Source of the DNA: Sphingomonas sp. Leaf357
GTDB lineage: Bacteria > Pseudomonadota > Alphaproteobacteria > Sphingomonadales > Sphingomonadaceae
DNA: 64,000 nt
Assembly (NCBI RefSeq): GCF_001423845.1
Contig: NZ_LMPM01000002.1
Coordinates: 1-64,000 of the forward strand
Reading direction: 5' to 3'
Part shown: positions 34,932 to 42,781 of the stretch, piece after piece
How the letters are laid out: every line of letters starts with the position of its first letter
Position numbering within the stretch: position 1 is the first letter of the stretch
Made by a program: the position numbers and the translations under genes
The notes under the pieces: generated by a model
The model's database searches: none
What the model was told of the DNA's origin: nothing
Seen by the model: only the letters and a program-made list of their open reading frames with translations

Positions 34932-35111
34932 ATGTCTGTGCTGAGAAAGATCGAACGCTACCTGCGGACGAGCGATATGCCGGAAACGAAGTTCGGGCGC
35001 CTGGCGCTGAACGACCCTCGGCTGGTGCGCGATCTGCGCAACGGGCGCGAGCCGGGCGCGCGGGTGACGGCGCGGATCGAGGCGTTCCTCGCCCGTCGGG
35101 TGCAGCCATGA
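34932..35111 (+). CDS. tiny helix-turn-helix protein
   Basis: 59 residues, MSVLRKIERYLRTSDMPETKFGRLALNDPRLVRDLRNGRE, then GARVTARIEAFLARRVQP. The pattern 'SxTxFGRxAxxDPxLVxxLRxGR' is a compact XRE-like helix-turn-helix seen in small alphaproteobacterial regulators. A GGAG precedes the ATG. Its stop overlaps the next start by four bases (ATGA), so the two genes are coupled. It is divergent from the S24 repressor across a palindrome, suggesting a Cro/CI-like switch. Confidence 0.75.
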   Translation: MSVLRKIERYLRTSDMPETKFGRLALNDPRLVRDLRNGREPGARVTARIEAFLARRVQP

Positions 35112-35428
35112 GCCGCGGCCCGGAAATCGGCGCGGCACTGGTCCGCACGCTCTACCGCGACTCGGTCACCAAGCGCTGCCCGCTGACGTTCGTCGCGTCG
35201 GACTGCGTCCGCTGGGCGAGCGCCACCTTCGTCGGTGCGCGGCATGCGATGACGTGGACCGCTTTGCCCTCCCCGGCGCTGGACGAATGGCTCGCGGATC
35301 TGCCGGACGCGGAGTTCGACCTGCGCGGTCACCTGCTCGCCGACATCGATGTCGTCGCGGTCACGCGGACGGCGACCAGCGTGGAGATCGAGATGGAGGC
35401 GCTGACGGTGGAGGCGCTGGACGTCTAG
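35108..35428 (+). CDS. conserved protein of unknown function beside the mini-HTH gene
   Basis: 106 residues starting MSRGPEIGAALVRTLYRDSVTKRCPLTFVASDCVRWASATF and ending EIEMEALTVEALDV. Mixed alpha/beta with several paired hydrophobic strands; no signal or membrane segment. No family recognised. It is the second gene of the operon with the mini-HTH and so may be part of the same switch. Confidence 0.6.
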   Translation: MSRGPEIGAALVRTLYRDSVTKRCPLTFVASDCVRWASATFVGARHAMTWTALPSPALDEWLADLPDAEFDLRGHLLADIDVVAVTRTATSVEIEMEALTVEALDV

Positions 35429-35439
35429 CGACGCCACTT

Positions 35440-35506
35440 CCGTTCGCCCTGAGCCTGTCGAAGGGCATGTTCGGGGCATGTGCTTCGACAGGCTCAGCAC
35501 GAACGG
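35440..35506. repeat. palindromic repeat, family C, copy 1
   Basis: Arms CCGTTCGCCCTGAGCCTGTC and its near complement ending GCTCAGCACGAACGG form a long hairpin. The core GAGCCTGTCGAAG is a widespread proteobacterial repeat. A second copy lies at 38386. Confidence 0.8.
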
Positions 35507-35545
35507 AGGAAGAGGATTGAGCCGGCCTTGATCCAACGCGGATCT

Positions 35546-36418
35546 TTAGCGGGTCGCCAGCCGGCGCAAGGTCGTCAGCGCTTCCTGCAACGAATCGTGA
35601 CGCGGCGGTACGATCGGGACGACGATTTCAGGCTCGCGCCGCGCGACGCTCTTCTCCAGCCGGTCGAGCAGCGAATGAATGCTGGCCGAGGCATCGAAGT
35701 CGGATCGCGCGGGTTTGGCGGGCGCGGGCTTCAGTTCGAACGTCTCGAACCGCTCGCTGGACGTGAAGGTCTGCGGGCGCTCGGGCTGGACCGACGGCGC
35801 GGCCGGCGGTGTCGGCCGGGGCGGCACGAACCACGCGATCGGCTCGTCGGGAATCGCCTGCGGGTCGAACGCGGCCAGCGGCTGATCGAGATCGACCGGG
35901 AGCGGCGCCTCGACCGGCGGCATGCGCACGGCCGGTGCGACGACCGGCGGCGCGGGGGCGAGCGCGGGCACCGCCTCTGCAAGCTCTTCGGCGGTGATAT
36001 GCACCGGCGCGCGGACCTCGAGGAACGGCGTGCCGAGATCGCTGTTGGCGAACAGCGGCCGACGCGCCGGGGCGTCGGGATGCGCGTCGGCCCGGCGCAG
36101 GACGGGAATTTCGGCACTCTTCGACGCATCGGATCCGAGGATCGCGATCGATCGCGTGCCGATCAGCAGATACAGCGCGAACCACGCGATCAGCCCCACG
36201 CCACCGCCACCGATCAGCACGAGCAGCGCGCGCGCGGTGAGGCCGAGCGGCGGTTCGGCGGCCGGGATCACCGCCGCGATGCCGCTGTCGAGTACGAGAT
36301 TGTCGAGGATGCCGCCGGGCAGCAGCGCGAAGACCAGCGCCGTGATCGTCGCCACGGTGCCCGCCGCCAACGGCGCGACGGGAAGGTTCAGGCGCTTGCG
36401 ACGGGATATCTCGACCAT
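35546..36418 (-). CDS. proline-rich inner-membrane protein
   Basis: 290 residues. Two membrane segments lie at about 14-36 (APLAAGTVATITALVFALLPG) and 60-86 (ALLVLIGGGGVGLIAWFALYLLIG). The rest is cytoplasmic or periplasmic and highly proline-rich (for example PPVVAPAVRMPPVEAPLP), ending in a short helix (LQEALTTLRRLATR). No family is recognised. The ATG overlaps the end of the glycosyltransferase gene by 31 bases, so it is translationally linked to the glycan genes. Confidence 0.65.
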   Translation of the reverse strand: MVEISRRKRLNLPVAPLAAGTVATITALVFALLPGGILDNLVLDSGIAAVIPAAEPPLGLTARALLVLIGGGGVGLIAWFALYLLIGTRSIAILGSDASKSAEIPVLRRADAHPDAPARRPLFANSDLGTPFLEVRAPVHITAEELAEAVPALAPAPPVVAPAVRMPPVEAPLPVDLDQPLAAFDPQAIPDEPIAWFVPPRPTPPAAPSVQPERPQTFTSSERFETFELKPAPAKPARSDFDASASIHSLLDRLEKSVARREPEIVVPIVPPRHDSLQEALTTLRRLATR

Positions 36419-37629
36419 GTCCCGTTAGATGCACCAGCTTCGGTAAGTTTTTGGTAAACGGGCGCATAACGGGCAACGTTAACGGACCAGTTGCGCTCGT
36501 CCTCGACGAACGCCCGCCCGCGTGTCCGCCGCGCCTCCCACAGGTGACGGTCGCCGAGCAGTTCGCCGAGCGCCCGCGCCATTGCCGCCGGATCGTTCGG
36601 GGCGAACAACGTGCCCGTCTCCCCGTCGCGAATCAGTTCGCGATGCCCGCCGACATCCGATGCCGCGACCAGCCGCCGCTGCGCCATCGCCTCCAGCGGT
36701 TTCAGCGGCGTGACCAGATCGGTGAGGCGCATCTGCTTGCGCGGATAGGCCAGCACGTCGATCAGGCTGTAATAGCGATCGACCTCGTGATGCGACACGC
36801 GCCCGACGAAGCGGATATGATCGGCGACCGGCGAGGCGGTGGCCTGTGCGCGCAACGCCGCTTCCATCGGTCCGCCGCCGACCAGCACGAGATGCGCGTT
36901 GGGCCGAGTCGCGACCAGCATCGGCATCGCGGCGATCAGATCGTCCAGCCCCTCATAATCGTAGAAGCTGCCGATGAAGCCGATTACGTCCTTGCCCGTC
37001 AGCCCGAGCGACAATGCGAGCGGCGCATCATATTCGAGCGGCGCGCCGAACATCTCCAGATCGACGCCGTTGGGCGACACCAGGATCTTCTCCGCCGGCA
37101 CGCCCCGCTTGACGAGATCCTGGCGCAATCCGTCGCAGATCACCGCGACACCGTCCGCCTTGTTCACCGCCCAGGTCTCCAGCGCGCGGATCGCCTTGTA
37201 TTTCAGTGACCCTTCCGTGCCCGTCCCGTTGCCGACCGCCGCATCCTCCCAAAAGGCGCGGATTTCGTAAAGCAACGGCAGGCCGTGCGTCTTCGCCACC
37301 TTCAGCGCAGCGAGCGCATCGAGCACCGGCGAATGCGCGTGCAGGATATCTGGCCGGAAGGTCTCGATCGCCGCCTCGATCCGCCGGGCGAACGCGGAAA
37401 TCTCACGCAGCTCGCCGAACGGGCTCGGCCAGGGGCTCAGGGCGGGCGTGCGATGGAAATCGATCCCGTCGACCGTCTCCATCCCCGCATCGTGGCTCCC
37501 GTGCCGCGGCCCGGTGACGGCGGCGACCTGCCACCCCCGTCGCATCTGGCTCTTCAGGATCGCCCGGGTGCGGAAGGTGTAGCCGCTCTGCAGCGGCAGA
37601 CCATGATCGAGAACGTGGAGGATGCGCAT
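36388..37629 (-). CDS. exosortase-A-associated glycosyltransferase, family 4
   Basis: 413 residues with a GT-B fold. The N-domain starts MRILHVLDHGLPLQSGYTFR, the signature of the PEP-CTERM/XrtA-associated group TIGR04063. The C-domain contains FIGSFYDYEGLDDLI and the donor-site motif (E..GxP-like) LVTPLKPLEAMAQRRLVAASDVGGHREL. It transfers a sugar in the exopolysaccharide made alongside exosortase-A-sorted proteins. The matching ligase is at 38633, and the two are separated by higBA and small genes. Confidence 0.85.
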   Translation of the reverse strand: MRILHVLDHGLPLQSGYTFRTRAILKSQMRRGWQVAAVTGPRHGSHDAGMETVDGIDFHRTPALSPWPSPFGELREISAFARRIEAAIETFRPDILHAHSPVLDALAALKVAKTHGLPLLYEIRAFWEDAAVGNGTGTEGSLKYKAIRALETWAVNKADGVAVICDGLRQDLVKRGVPAEKILVSPNGVDLEMFGAPLEYDAPLALSLGLTGKDVIGFIGSFYDYEGLDDLIAAMPMLVATRPNAHLVLVGGGPMEAALRAQATASPVADHIRFVGRVSHHEVDRYYSLIDVLAYPRKQMRLTDLVTPLKPLEAMAQRRLVAASDVGGHRELIRDGETGTLFAPNDPAAMARALGELLGDRHLWEARRTRGRAFVEDERNWSVNVARYAPVYQKLTEAGASNGTWSRYPVASA

Positions 37630-37652
37630 CGTGACCGCTCCCTGCCACGCCA

Positions 37653-37676
37653 GTGTTTAACGGCCCGTCAACCCGG
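37653..37676. repeat. direct repeat flanking higBA, left copy
   Basis: GTGTTTAACGG followed by C and CCGTCAACCCGG, 24 bases; the same sequence with one change is at 38339-38362. The pair brackets the toxin-antitoxin module. Confidence 0.75.
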
Positions 37677-37682
37677 CGAAGA

Positions 37683-37985
37683 TCAGGCCGCCATGTTCAG
37701 ACGCTTCACCACGATATCCTGTTGGTGCGCCCGCGCCTGGGCCAGATCGTAGGCCGTCTGCATCCGCATCAGCGTATCGGCACTGATGCCGAACGCCTTT
37801 TCGAACCGGATCGCCATGTCCGCGCTCAAATCCTGTCGGCCGTTCATCAACTTGCTCATCGTCGGGCGCGAGACGCCGAAATGCGCCGCCAGTTCGGTGA
37901 CGTTCAGGCCGTGAGGTTCCACGATCTCGGTGCGCAGCCAGTCGCCTGGATGCGAGAGAAGCGAAGGGTGAAGCTTGAGCGCCAT
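37683..37985 (-). CDS. higA: HigA-family antitoxin
   Basis: 100 residues. The XRE helix-turn-helix reads GLNVTELAAHFGVSRPTMSKLMNGRQDLSADMAIRFEKAFG, the HigA/VapI pattern, preceded by the typical HPGDWLRTEIVEP start. It neutralises HigB and represses the operon. It overlaps higB by one base (TGATG), the toxin-first order of higBA systems. Confidence 0.9.
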   Translation of the reverse strand: MALKLHPSLLSHPGDWLRTEIVEPHGLNVTELAAHFGVSRPTMSKLMNGRQDLSADMAIRFEKAFGISADTLMRMQTAYDLAQARAHQQDIVVKRLNMAA

Positions 37986-38272
37986 CAGTGATAATCCTCC
38001 AGATCGAGATCGACGATTGCATCCTCATCATCGACGCTGAACGTCATGCGCCAATTCTTGGACACGGTGAGCGCCCAGACGCCTGCCCGGTCGCCGGTCA
38101 ACAGGTGCGCGCCATAGTTTGGTGGAACGCGTAACTCCTCGACCGCATCGATCGCGACCAGAAACGTCAGCATTTTCGCAATCCGTGCGACGAAGCGGGA
38201 ATCGAGACCGCGAGATCGTCCGGTGAGGAAAAACTTCTCCAACTCCCTGTGACGGATCGAGGCGATTTCCAT
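37985..38272 (-). CDS. higB: HigB-family toxin
   Basis: 95 residues of the RelE/HigB fold: IRHRELEKFFLTGRSRGLDSRF at the start, WALTVSKNWRMTFSVDDEDAIVDLDLEDYH at the end, with the catalytic-like Arg and Asp. Such toxins cleave mRNA on the ribosome. It is first in the higBA operon. An inverted repeat at 38292 is the likely operator. Confidence 0.9.
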   Translation of the reverse strand: MEIASIRHRELEKFFLTGRSRGLDSRFVARIAKMLTFLVAIDAVEELRVPPNYGAHLLTGDRAGVWALTVSKNWRMTFSVDDEDAIVDLDLEDYH

Positions 38273-38291
38273 TGCGCCCGACTAATCGAAA

Positions 38292-38316
38292 AAGCGTAGC
38301 GCGTCAAGTTACGCTT
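38292..38316. promoter_or_regulatory. operator-like inverted repeat upstream of higB
   Basis: AAGCGTA and TACGCTT are perfect inverted copies, 11 bases apart, 20 bases upstream of the higB ATG, as expected for HigA autorepression. Confidence 0.6.
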
Positions 38317-38338
38317 AACGACTCCAGGCGCTTTGGCC

Positions 38339-38362
38339 GTGTTTAACGGGCCGTCAACCCGG
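38339..38362. repeat. direct repeat flanking higBA, right copy
   Basis: GTGTTTAACGG followed by G and CCGTCAACCCGG; differs from 37653-37676 at one base. The pair lies 686 bases apart and may mark an integration or duplication boundary. Confidence 0.75.
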
Positions 38363-38385
38363 TGCGCTTAAAACGACCCCAATAG

Positions 38386-38471
38386 CCGTCCGTGCTGAGC
38401 CTGTCGAAGTACCGCCCTTCTTCTCGACCGTCGAAAGAAGGGCAGTGCTTCGACAGGTTCAGCACGGACGG
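38386..38471. repeat. palindromic repeat, family C, copy 2
   Basis: CCGTCCGTGCTGAGCCTGTC and its complement ending GTTCAGCACGGACGG enclose a second inverted pair (CGCCCTTCTT / AAGAAGGGCA). It lies between higBA and the O-glycosylation-ligase genes. Confidence 0.8.
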
Positions 38472-38493
38472 GATATGGGAATTTGGGCCGCTT

Positions 38494-38640
38494 ATGATCG
38501 ACAACCTCGCGCTTGCCATCAGCCACGGCCTGATGCTGCTGGCCGCGTGGCTGCTGCTCAAGCGGCCCGATCTCGACGACGATTCCGCGACCCCGCCCGC
38601 GCCGAAGCCGAAGCCGAAGAAGGGCGATCCGCGTGCGTGA
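38494..38640 (+). CDS. small membrane protein linked to the ligase
   Basis: 48 residues: a single membrane helix (LALAISHGLMLLAAWLLLKR) and a basic, proline-rich tail (PPAPKPKPKKGD). Its stop overlaps the GTG start of the O-glycosylation ligase by eight bases, so translation is coupled and a helper or anchor role for the exosortase glycan pathway is likely. No family is named. Confidence 0.6.
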   Translation: MIDNLALAISHGLMLLAAWLLLKRPDLDDDSATPPAPKPKPKKGDPRA

Positions 38641-40015
38641 TCTCGTCTTCGTCGCGTTCCTGGCCGCGTTCTTCGCGTGCGGTTTCAAGCGGCCATTCAT
38701 CTTCGTCCTGTCCTATGTCTATATCGACATCGTCAGCCCGCAACGCCTGACCTATGTGCTGCTCAACTCGGTGCCGATCTCGCTGATCGCGGTCGGCCTG
38801 GCGGTCGGCGGGTGGGTGCTGACGGACAAGAAGGCGGACAGCCGGGTCGCGCCGCGCCAGCTGCTGATCGTGCTGCTGCTGGTCTATTGCTACATCACCA
38901 CGCTGACCGCCGATTTCCCGGTCGAGGCGCGCGACAAATGGGATTGGGTGTGGAAGGCCCTGGCCTTCGCCGCCTTCCTGCCGCTCACGCTGCGCACGCG
39001 GCTCAGGATCGAATCGCTGCTGCTGTTCATGATCCTCGCCGCGTCCTCGATCATCATGGTCGGCGGGATCAAGACGATCGCGTCCGGCGGCGGCGGATAC
39101 GGCCAGCTCGACCTGATGGTCGCCAACAATTCCGGCCTGTACGAGGGCAGCACGATCAGCACCGTGGCGATCGCGATCATCCCGCTGATCCTGTGGTTCA
39201 GCCGATACGGCACGGTCTTCCCGCCCGACTGGAAGGTGAAAAGCTTCTGCTACGGCCTGGTCTTCGCCTGTCTGCTGATCCCGGTCGGCACCTCGACGCG
39301 TACCGGCCTGCTGTGCATCGGCCTGCTCGCGGTGCTGATGTTCCGCGATACGAAGCGCAAGCTGCTGTATCTCGGCGTGTTGGCGATGGCCGGCGTGGTG
39401 GCGGTGCCGTTCCTGCCCAGCACCTTCACCAACCGCATGAACACGATCCAGACCTACAAGGGCGACGAATCCGCCTCCACCCGCCTCGCGGTGTGGAAGT
39501 GGACTTGGGAGTATGCGCAGGATCACCCGCTGGGCGGCGGATTCGAGATGTATCGCCAGAACCAGATCCGCTACGACACCGACATGCTGGAGCGCGGCGA
39601 CGACGGACAGCAGCGGATGGTCCACAAGGTGCTGGTCGACAAGGCGCGCGCGTTCCACAGCGCCTATTTCGAGACTTTGGGCGAACAGGGTTTCCCGGGA
39701 CTGATCATGTGGCTGATGATCAACGTGATCGGCCTGTTCCGCATGGAGGTGATCCGCCGCCGCTACCGCAGGCCGGATGAGGGCAAGGAATGGGTCGCGC
39801 CGCTCGCCGGTGCGCTGCAGGCGGCGCAGCTCTGCTACCTGCTCGGCGCGACGTTCATCGCGATCGCGTTTCAGCCGTTCATCTACATGCTGCTCGGCGC
39901 GCAGATCGGGCTCGACACGTATCTGGCCCGCAAGCGCAAGGAGACGAGCTTCCGCCCGATGCGCAAGGCCCGCCGCCCCATGCCGGAAGCTGCGCCGGAA
40001 GCGGTGCCGGCGTGA
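38633..40015 (+). CDS. exosortase-A-associated O-glycosylation ligase
   Basis: 460 residues from a GTG, with about ten membrane helices and the Wzy/O-antigen-ligase loop (YAQDHPLGGGFEMYRQNQIRYD and the following FHSAYFETLGEQGFPGL). The opening DLVFVAFLAAFFACGFKRPFIFVL matches the TIGR03097 ligase group that works with exosortase A. It joins the glycan to its acceptor in the periplasm. The glycosyltransferase partner is on the other strand at 36388. Confidence 0.88.
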   Translation: MRDLVFVAFLAAFFACGFKRPFIFVLSYVYIDIVSPQRLTYVLLNSVPISLIAVGLAVGGWVLTDKKADSRVAPRQLLIVLLLVYCYITTLTADFPVEARDKWDWVWKALAFAAFLPLTLRTRLRIESLLLFMILAASSIIMVGGIKTIASGGGGYGQLDLMVANNSGLYEGSTISTVAIAIIPLILWFSRYGTVFPPDWKVKSFCYGLVFACLLIPVGTSTRTGLLCIGLLAVLMFRDTKRKLLYLGVLAMAGVVAVPFLPSTFTNRMNTIQTYKGDESASTRLAVWKWTWEYAQDHPLGGGFEMYRQNQIRYDTDMLERGDDGQQRMVHKVLVDKARAFHSAYFETLGEQGFPGLIMWLMINVIGLFRMEVIRRRYRRPDEGKEWVAPLAGALQAAQLCYLLGATFIAIAFQPFIYMLLGAQIGLDTYLARKRKETSFRPMRKARRPMPEAAPEAVPA

Positions 40016-41100
40016 GTGGCAAGCCCGAACTCCGCGCGCTGACCAGCGTGCGCGGCATCGCGGCGTGGTTCGTCGTACTCTATCACATTCGCCTGTCGGT
40101 GGCCGGATTGCCGGCGGCGTGGGTCGCCGTATTCGCCAAGGGCTATCTCGCGGTCGACTTCTTCTTCCTGCTCTCGGGCTTCGTCATCTGGCTCAGCTGG
40201 AACGAGAAGCTGCGCGCCGGCGGATTTTCCGCCGTGCCGGGGTTCCTGCGCAAGCGGATCGCGCGGATCTGGCCGCTGCATCTGTTCGTCCTCGGCGGCA
40301 CGGTCGCGCTCGCCCTGCTGCTGCTCGCCACCGGGCGGCACGACGCCGCGAAATATCCGTTCGATCTGCTGCCGCTGCACGTGCTGTTGCTGCAGAACTG
40401 GGGCTTCACCGATCGGCTGGCGTGGAACGACCCGAGCTGGTCGATCAGTGCCGAACTCGGCGCGTATCTGCTGTTTCCGTGGCTGACGCTGGCGATCGAC
40501 TGGCGCCGCGTGCCGAGCTGGGCGATCGTGATCGCGCTGGTCGCCTTGGCGCTTATCCTCGATGCGGTGTTCGCGAGGTCAGGTCAGGCATCGCTCGGCT
40601 ATGACATCGCCCGCTTCGGCCTGATCCGCTGCCTGATCGAATTCGCTGCCGGGACCGCGATCTGCGCCCTGTGGTTGCGCTTCAGGGACCGCCCTGCCCG
40701 TCCGGCCGCACTGTCCGCCGCGGTCGCCGTCATCCTGGCGTTATCGTGGGATACGGTCCTGCCCGAACCGCTCGCCGTACCGCTGCTGTTCGGAGCGCTC
40801 TTGCTGGCGCTTGCCCTAACGTCGGGCATGCGGCGCAATCCGCTGGATACGCTCGCGCTCCACTACCTCGGCGAGATTTCGTACGCGACCTATCTCGGCC
40901 ATTTCATGCTGTTCGTCGCGTTCAAGCTTGTGCTGGTGGACGACGCGCACGCCATCCACCCGCTGCTTATCGCGTTGTACTTGGCGCTCGTCCTCGGCAG
41001 TTCGATCGCGCTCTACCATCTCGTCGAACGCCCGGCGCAACGCTGGATCAACGGCCTCGACCTGCGCATCCGCAAGCCGAGGCCGTCCCTGACCCGTTAA
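40012..41100 (+). CDS. acyltransferase 3 family protein
   Basis: 362 residues from a GTG that overlaps the ligase stop (GTGA). It has about ten membrane helices and the family motif RGIAAWFVVLYHIRLS near the start with the catalytic His, then FFLLSGFVIWLSW, RKRIARIWPLH and WSISAELGAYLLFPW. Such proteins O-acetylate or acylate glycans or lipids. The tight coupling to the ligase suggests that it modifies the exosortase-linked glycan. Confidence 0.88.
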   Translation: MSGKPELRALTSVRGIAAWFVVLYHIRLSVAGLPAAWVAVFAKGYLAVDFFFLLSGFVIWLSWNEKLRAGGFSAVPGFLRKRIARIWPLHLFVLGGTVALALLLLATGRHDAAKYPFDLLPLHVLLLQNWGFTDRLAWNDPSWSISAELGAYLLFPWLTLAIDWRRVPSWAIVIALVALALILDAVFARSGQASLGYDIARFGLIRCLIEFAAGTAICALWLRFRDRPARPAALSAAVAVILALSWDTVLPEPLAVPLLFGALLLALALTSGMRRNPLDTLALHYLGEISYATYLGHFMLFVAFKLVLVDDAHAIHPLLIALYLALVLGSSIALYHLVERPAQRWINGLDLRIRKPRPSLTR

Positions 41101-41108
41101 GCCACCGG

Positions 41109-41660
41109 TTAGGCGGCGACCGGTTCCGTCTGCAAGGCGGCGATCAGGGCCTTGCTGAACGCCGGGATATCGTCGGGCTTGCGACTGGTGATGAACTGGC
41201 CGTCGGTCACGACCTCCTCGTCCACCACGTCCGCGCCGGCATTGGCCAGATCGGTGCGCACCGATGGCCAGCTCGTCATGCGCACGCCGTCCACCACGTC
41301 CGCCTCGATCAGCAGCCACGGCGCGTGGCAGATCGCCGCCACCGTCTTCCCGTCGTCGACGAACTCCTGCACGATCTCCACCGCGCGCTCCTCCATGCGC
41401 AGCGCATCGGGGTTGGCGACGCCGCCGGGCAGCAGCAGCGCGGTGTAATCGTCGCTGTCGACGTCATCCAGCGTCAGGTCGGGCGTGATCGTATTGCCCT
41501 TCTCGTCATGCTGCATGCCCTGGATCGGATCGGTCTTGATCGACGCCAGGGTCACCTTCACGCCGGCATCGAGCAATGCCTGGCGCGGATCGAACAATTC
41601 CGCCTGCTCGAAGCCGTCGGTGGCGAGGATCAGGACGTGCGCTTGCGAAGAATCGGCCAT
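41109..41660 (-). CDS. DJ-1/PfpI family protein (type 1 glutamine amidotransferase-like)
   Basis: 183 residues. The nucleophile elbow is VAAICHAPWLLIEA with Cys, and the conserved Glu lies in ATDGFEQAELFDP. Members include deglycases, peptidases and chaperones of the PfpI/YhbO group. The substrate is unknown. It is convergent with the acyltransferase and diverges from topoisomerase IB. Confidence 0.88.
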   Translation of the reverse strand: MADSSQAHVLILATDGFEQAELFDPRQALLDAGVKVTLASIKTDPIQGMQHDEKGNTITPDLTLDDVDSDDYTALLLPGGVANPDALRMEERAVEIVQEFVDDGKTVAAICHAPWLLIEADVVDGVRMTSWPSVRTDLANAGADVVDEEVVTDGQFITSRKPDDIPAFSKALIAALQTEPVAA

Positions 41661-41771
41661 GAAACGAGTTCCTTATGCGTGGGAGAGAGCAGCCCGAACC
41701 CACGCCGCGCCGCCCTGTTCCGGAACGAAGCGACGAGCCGCGCATTTTCAGGGGTCTGACGAGGACGCCTG

Positions 41772-42773
41772 ATGAAGATCATCTACCACGACGATTCCGA
41801 CCCCGGCATCACGCGCAAGAAGATGTCCCATGGCTGGGGCTATTTCAGCCCCAACGGCGACCGCATCACCGATCGCGACGAGATCGACCGGCTGAATGCG
41901 ATCGGCCTGCCACCGGCCTATCGCGACGCGTGGTTCTGCCCCAAGCCGAACGGCCATATCCAGGCGGTCGGCTGGGACGAGAAGGGCCGCAAGCAATATC
42001 GCTACCACCTGCAATTCCGCGAGAGGCAGGAAACCGCGAAATACGATCTGTGCGCCGCGTTCGGCCGCGATCTGCCGAAGCTGCGCGCCCGGGTGGACAA
42101 GGATCTCAAGCGGCGCGGGCTCGGCAAGGATGCCGCGGTCGCCGCGATCGTCCGCCTGCTCGATCTCGGCCATGTCCGCATCGGCAACGAGGGCTATGTC
42201 AAGGAGAACAAGTCCTACGGCGCGACCACGCTGCGCAAGCGCCACGCCAAGCTCAGCGGCCAGACGCTGAAGCTTCAGTACAAGGCGAAATCCGGCAAAT
42301 TGCGCATGCTGACGATCACCGACGGATCGCTCAGCCGCTTCGTCAAGAAATGCTCCGACCTCAACTGCCAGCACCTGTTCAGCTGGGTGGACGCGGACGG
42401 CGGGTGCCACCCGGTCACCTCTTCCGACGTCAACGAATATATCCGGGAGGCGATGGGCGACGATTACACCGCCAAGCATTTCCGCACCTGGAGCGCGAGC
42501 GCCATCGCGTTCGAGGCGATCGCAACGGCGGATCACGATCTCGGCCTGAAATCGATGCTCGAACCCGTCACCGAGGCGCTGGGCAACACCCCGGCGATCG
42601 CGCGCAAATCCTATGTTCATCCCGCGCTCATCGCACTCGTGAAACAAGGGCAGACCAAATTCCGCCAGGGTCTGACGCTACCGCGCAAGACCCAATATCT
42701 GTCGCGGGCCGAACGAGGGCTGATCGCTTTCCTCGACCATGCTAAGCCGGGGCACACCGCCAAGGCCGCCTGA
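41772..42773 (+). CDS. poxvirus-type DNA topoisomerase IB
   Basis: 333 residues. The active Tyr is in ARKSYVHPAL at position 281. The other catalytic residues are the Arg in GATTLRKRHAKLSG, the Lys on the following hairpin (LQYKAKSGKL), and the Arg and His region HFRTWSAS. The N-terminal KKMSHGWGYFSPNGDRITD is typical of the bacterial group. It relaxes supercoils by nicking one strand. The mechanosensitive channel gene follows eight bases later. Confidence 0.93.
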   Translation: MKIIYHDDSDPGITRKKMSHGWGYFSPNGDRITDRDEIDRLNAIGLPPAYRDAWFCPKPNGHIQAVGWDEKGRKQYRYHLQFRERQETAKYDLCAAFGRDLPKLRARVDKDLKRRGLGKDAAVAAIVRLLDLGHVRIGNEGYVKENKSYGATTLRKRHAKLSGQTLKLQYKAKSGKLRMLTITDGSLSRFVKKCSDLNCQHLFSWVDADGGCHPVTSSDVNEYIREAMGDDYTAKHFRTWSASAIAFEAIATADHDLGLKSMLEPVTEALGNTPAIARKSYVHPALIALVKQGQTKFRQGLTLPRKTQYLSRAERGLIAFLDHAKPGHTAKAA

Positions 42774-42781
42774 GAGTTCGA

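Noticed and set aside
34200..35428. Prophage remnant
   Set aside because: Apart from the S24 repressor and small helix-turn-helix gene there are no integrase, capsid, terminase or lysis genes, and codon use is like the rest.
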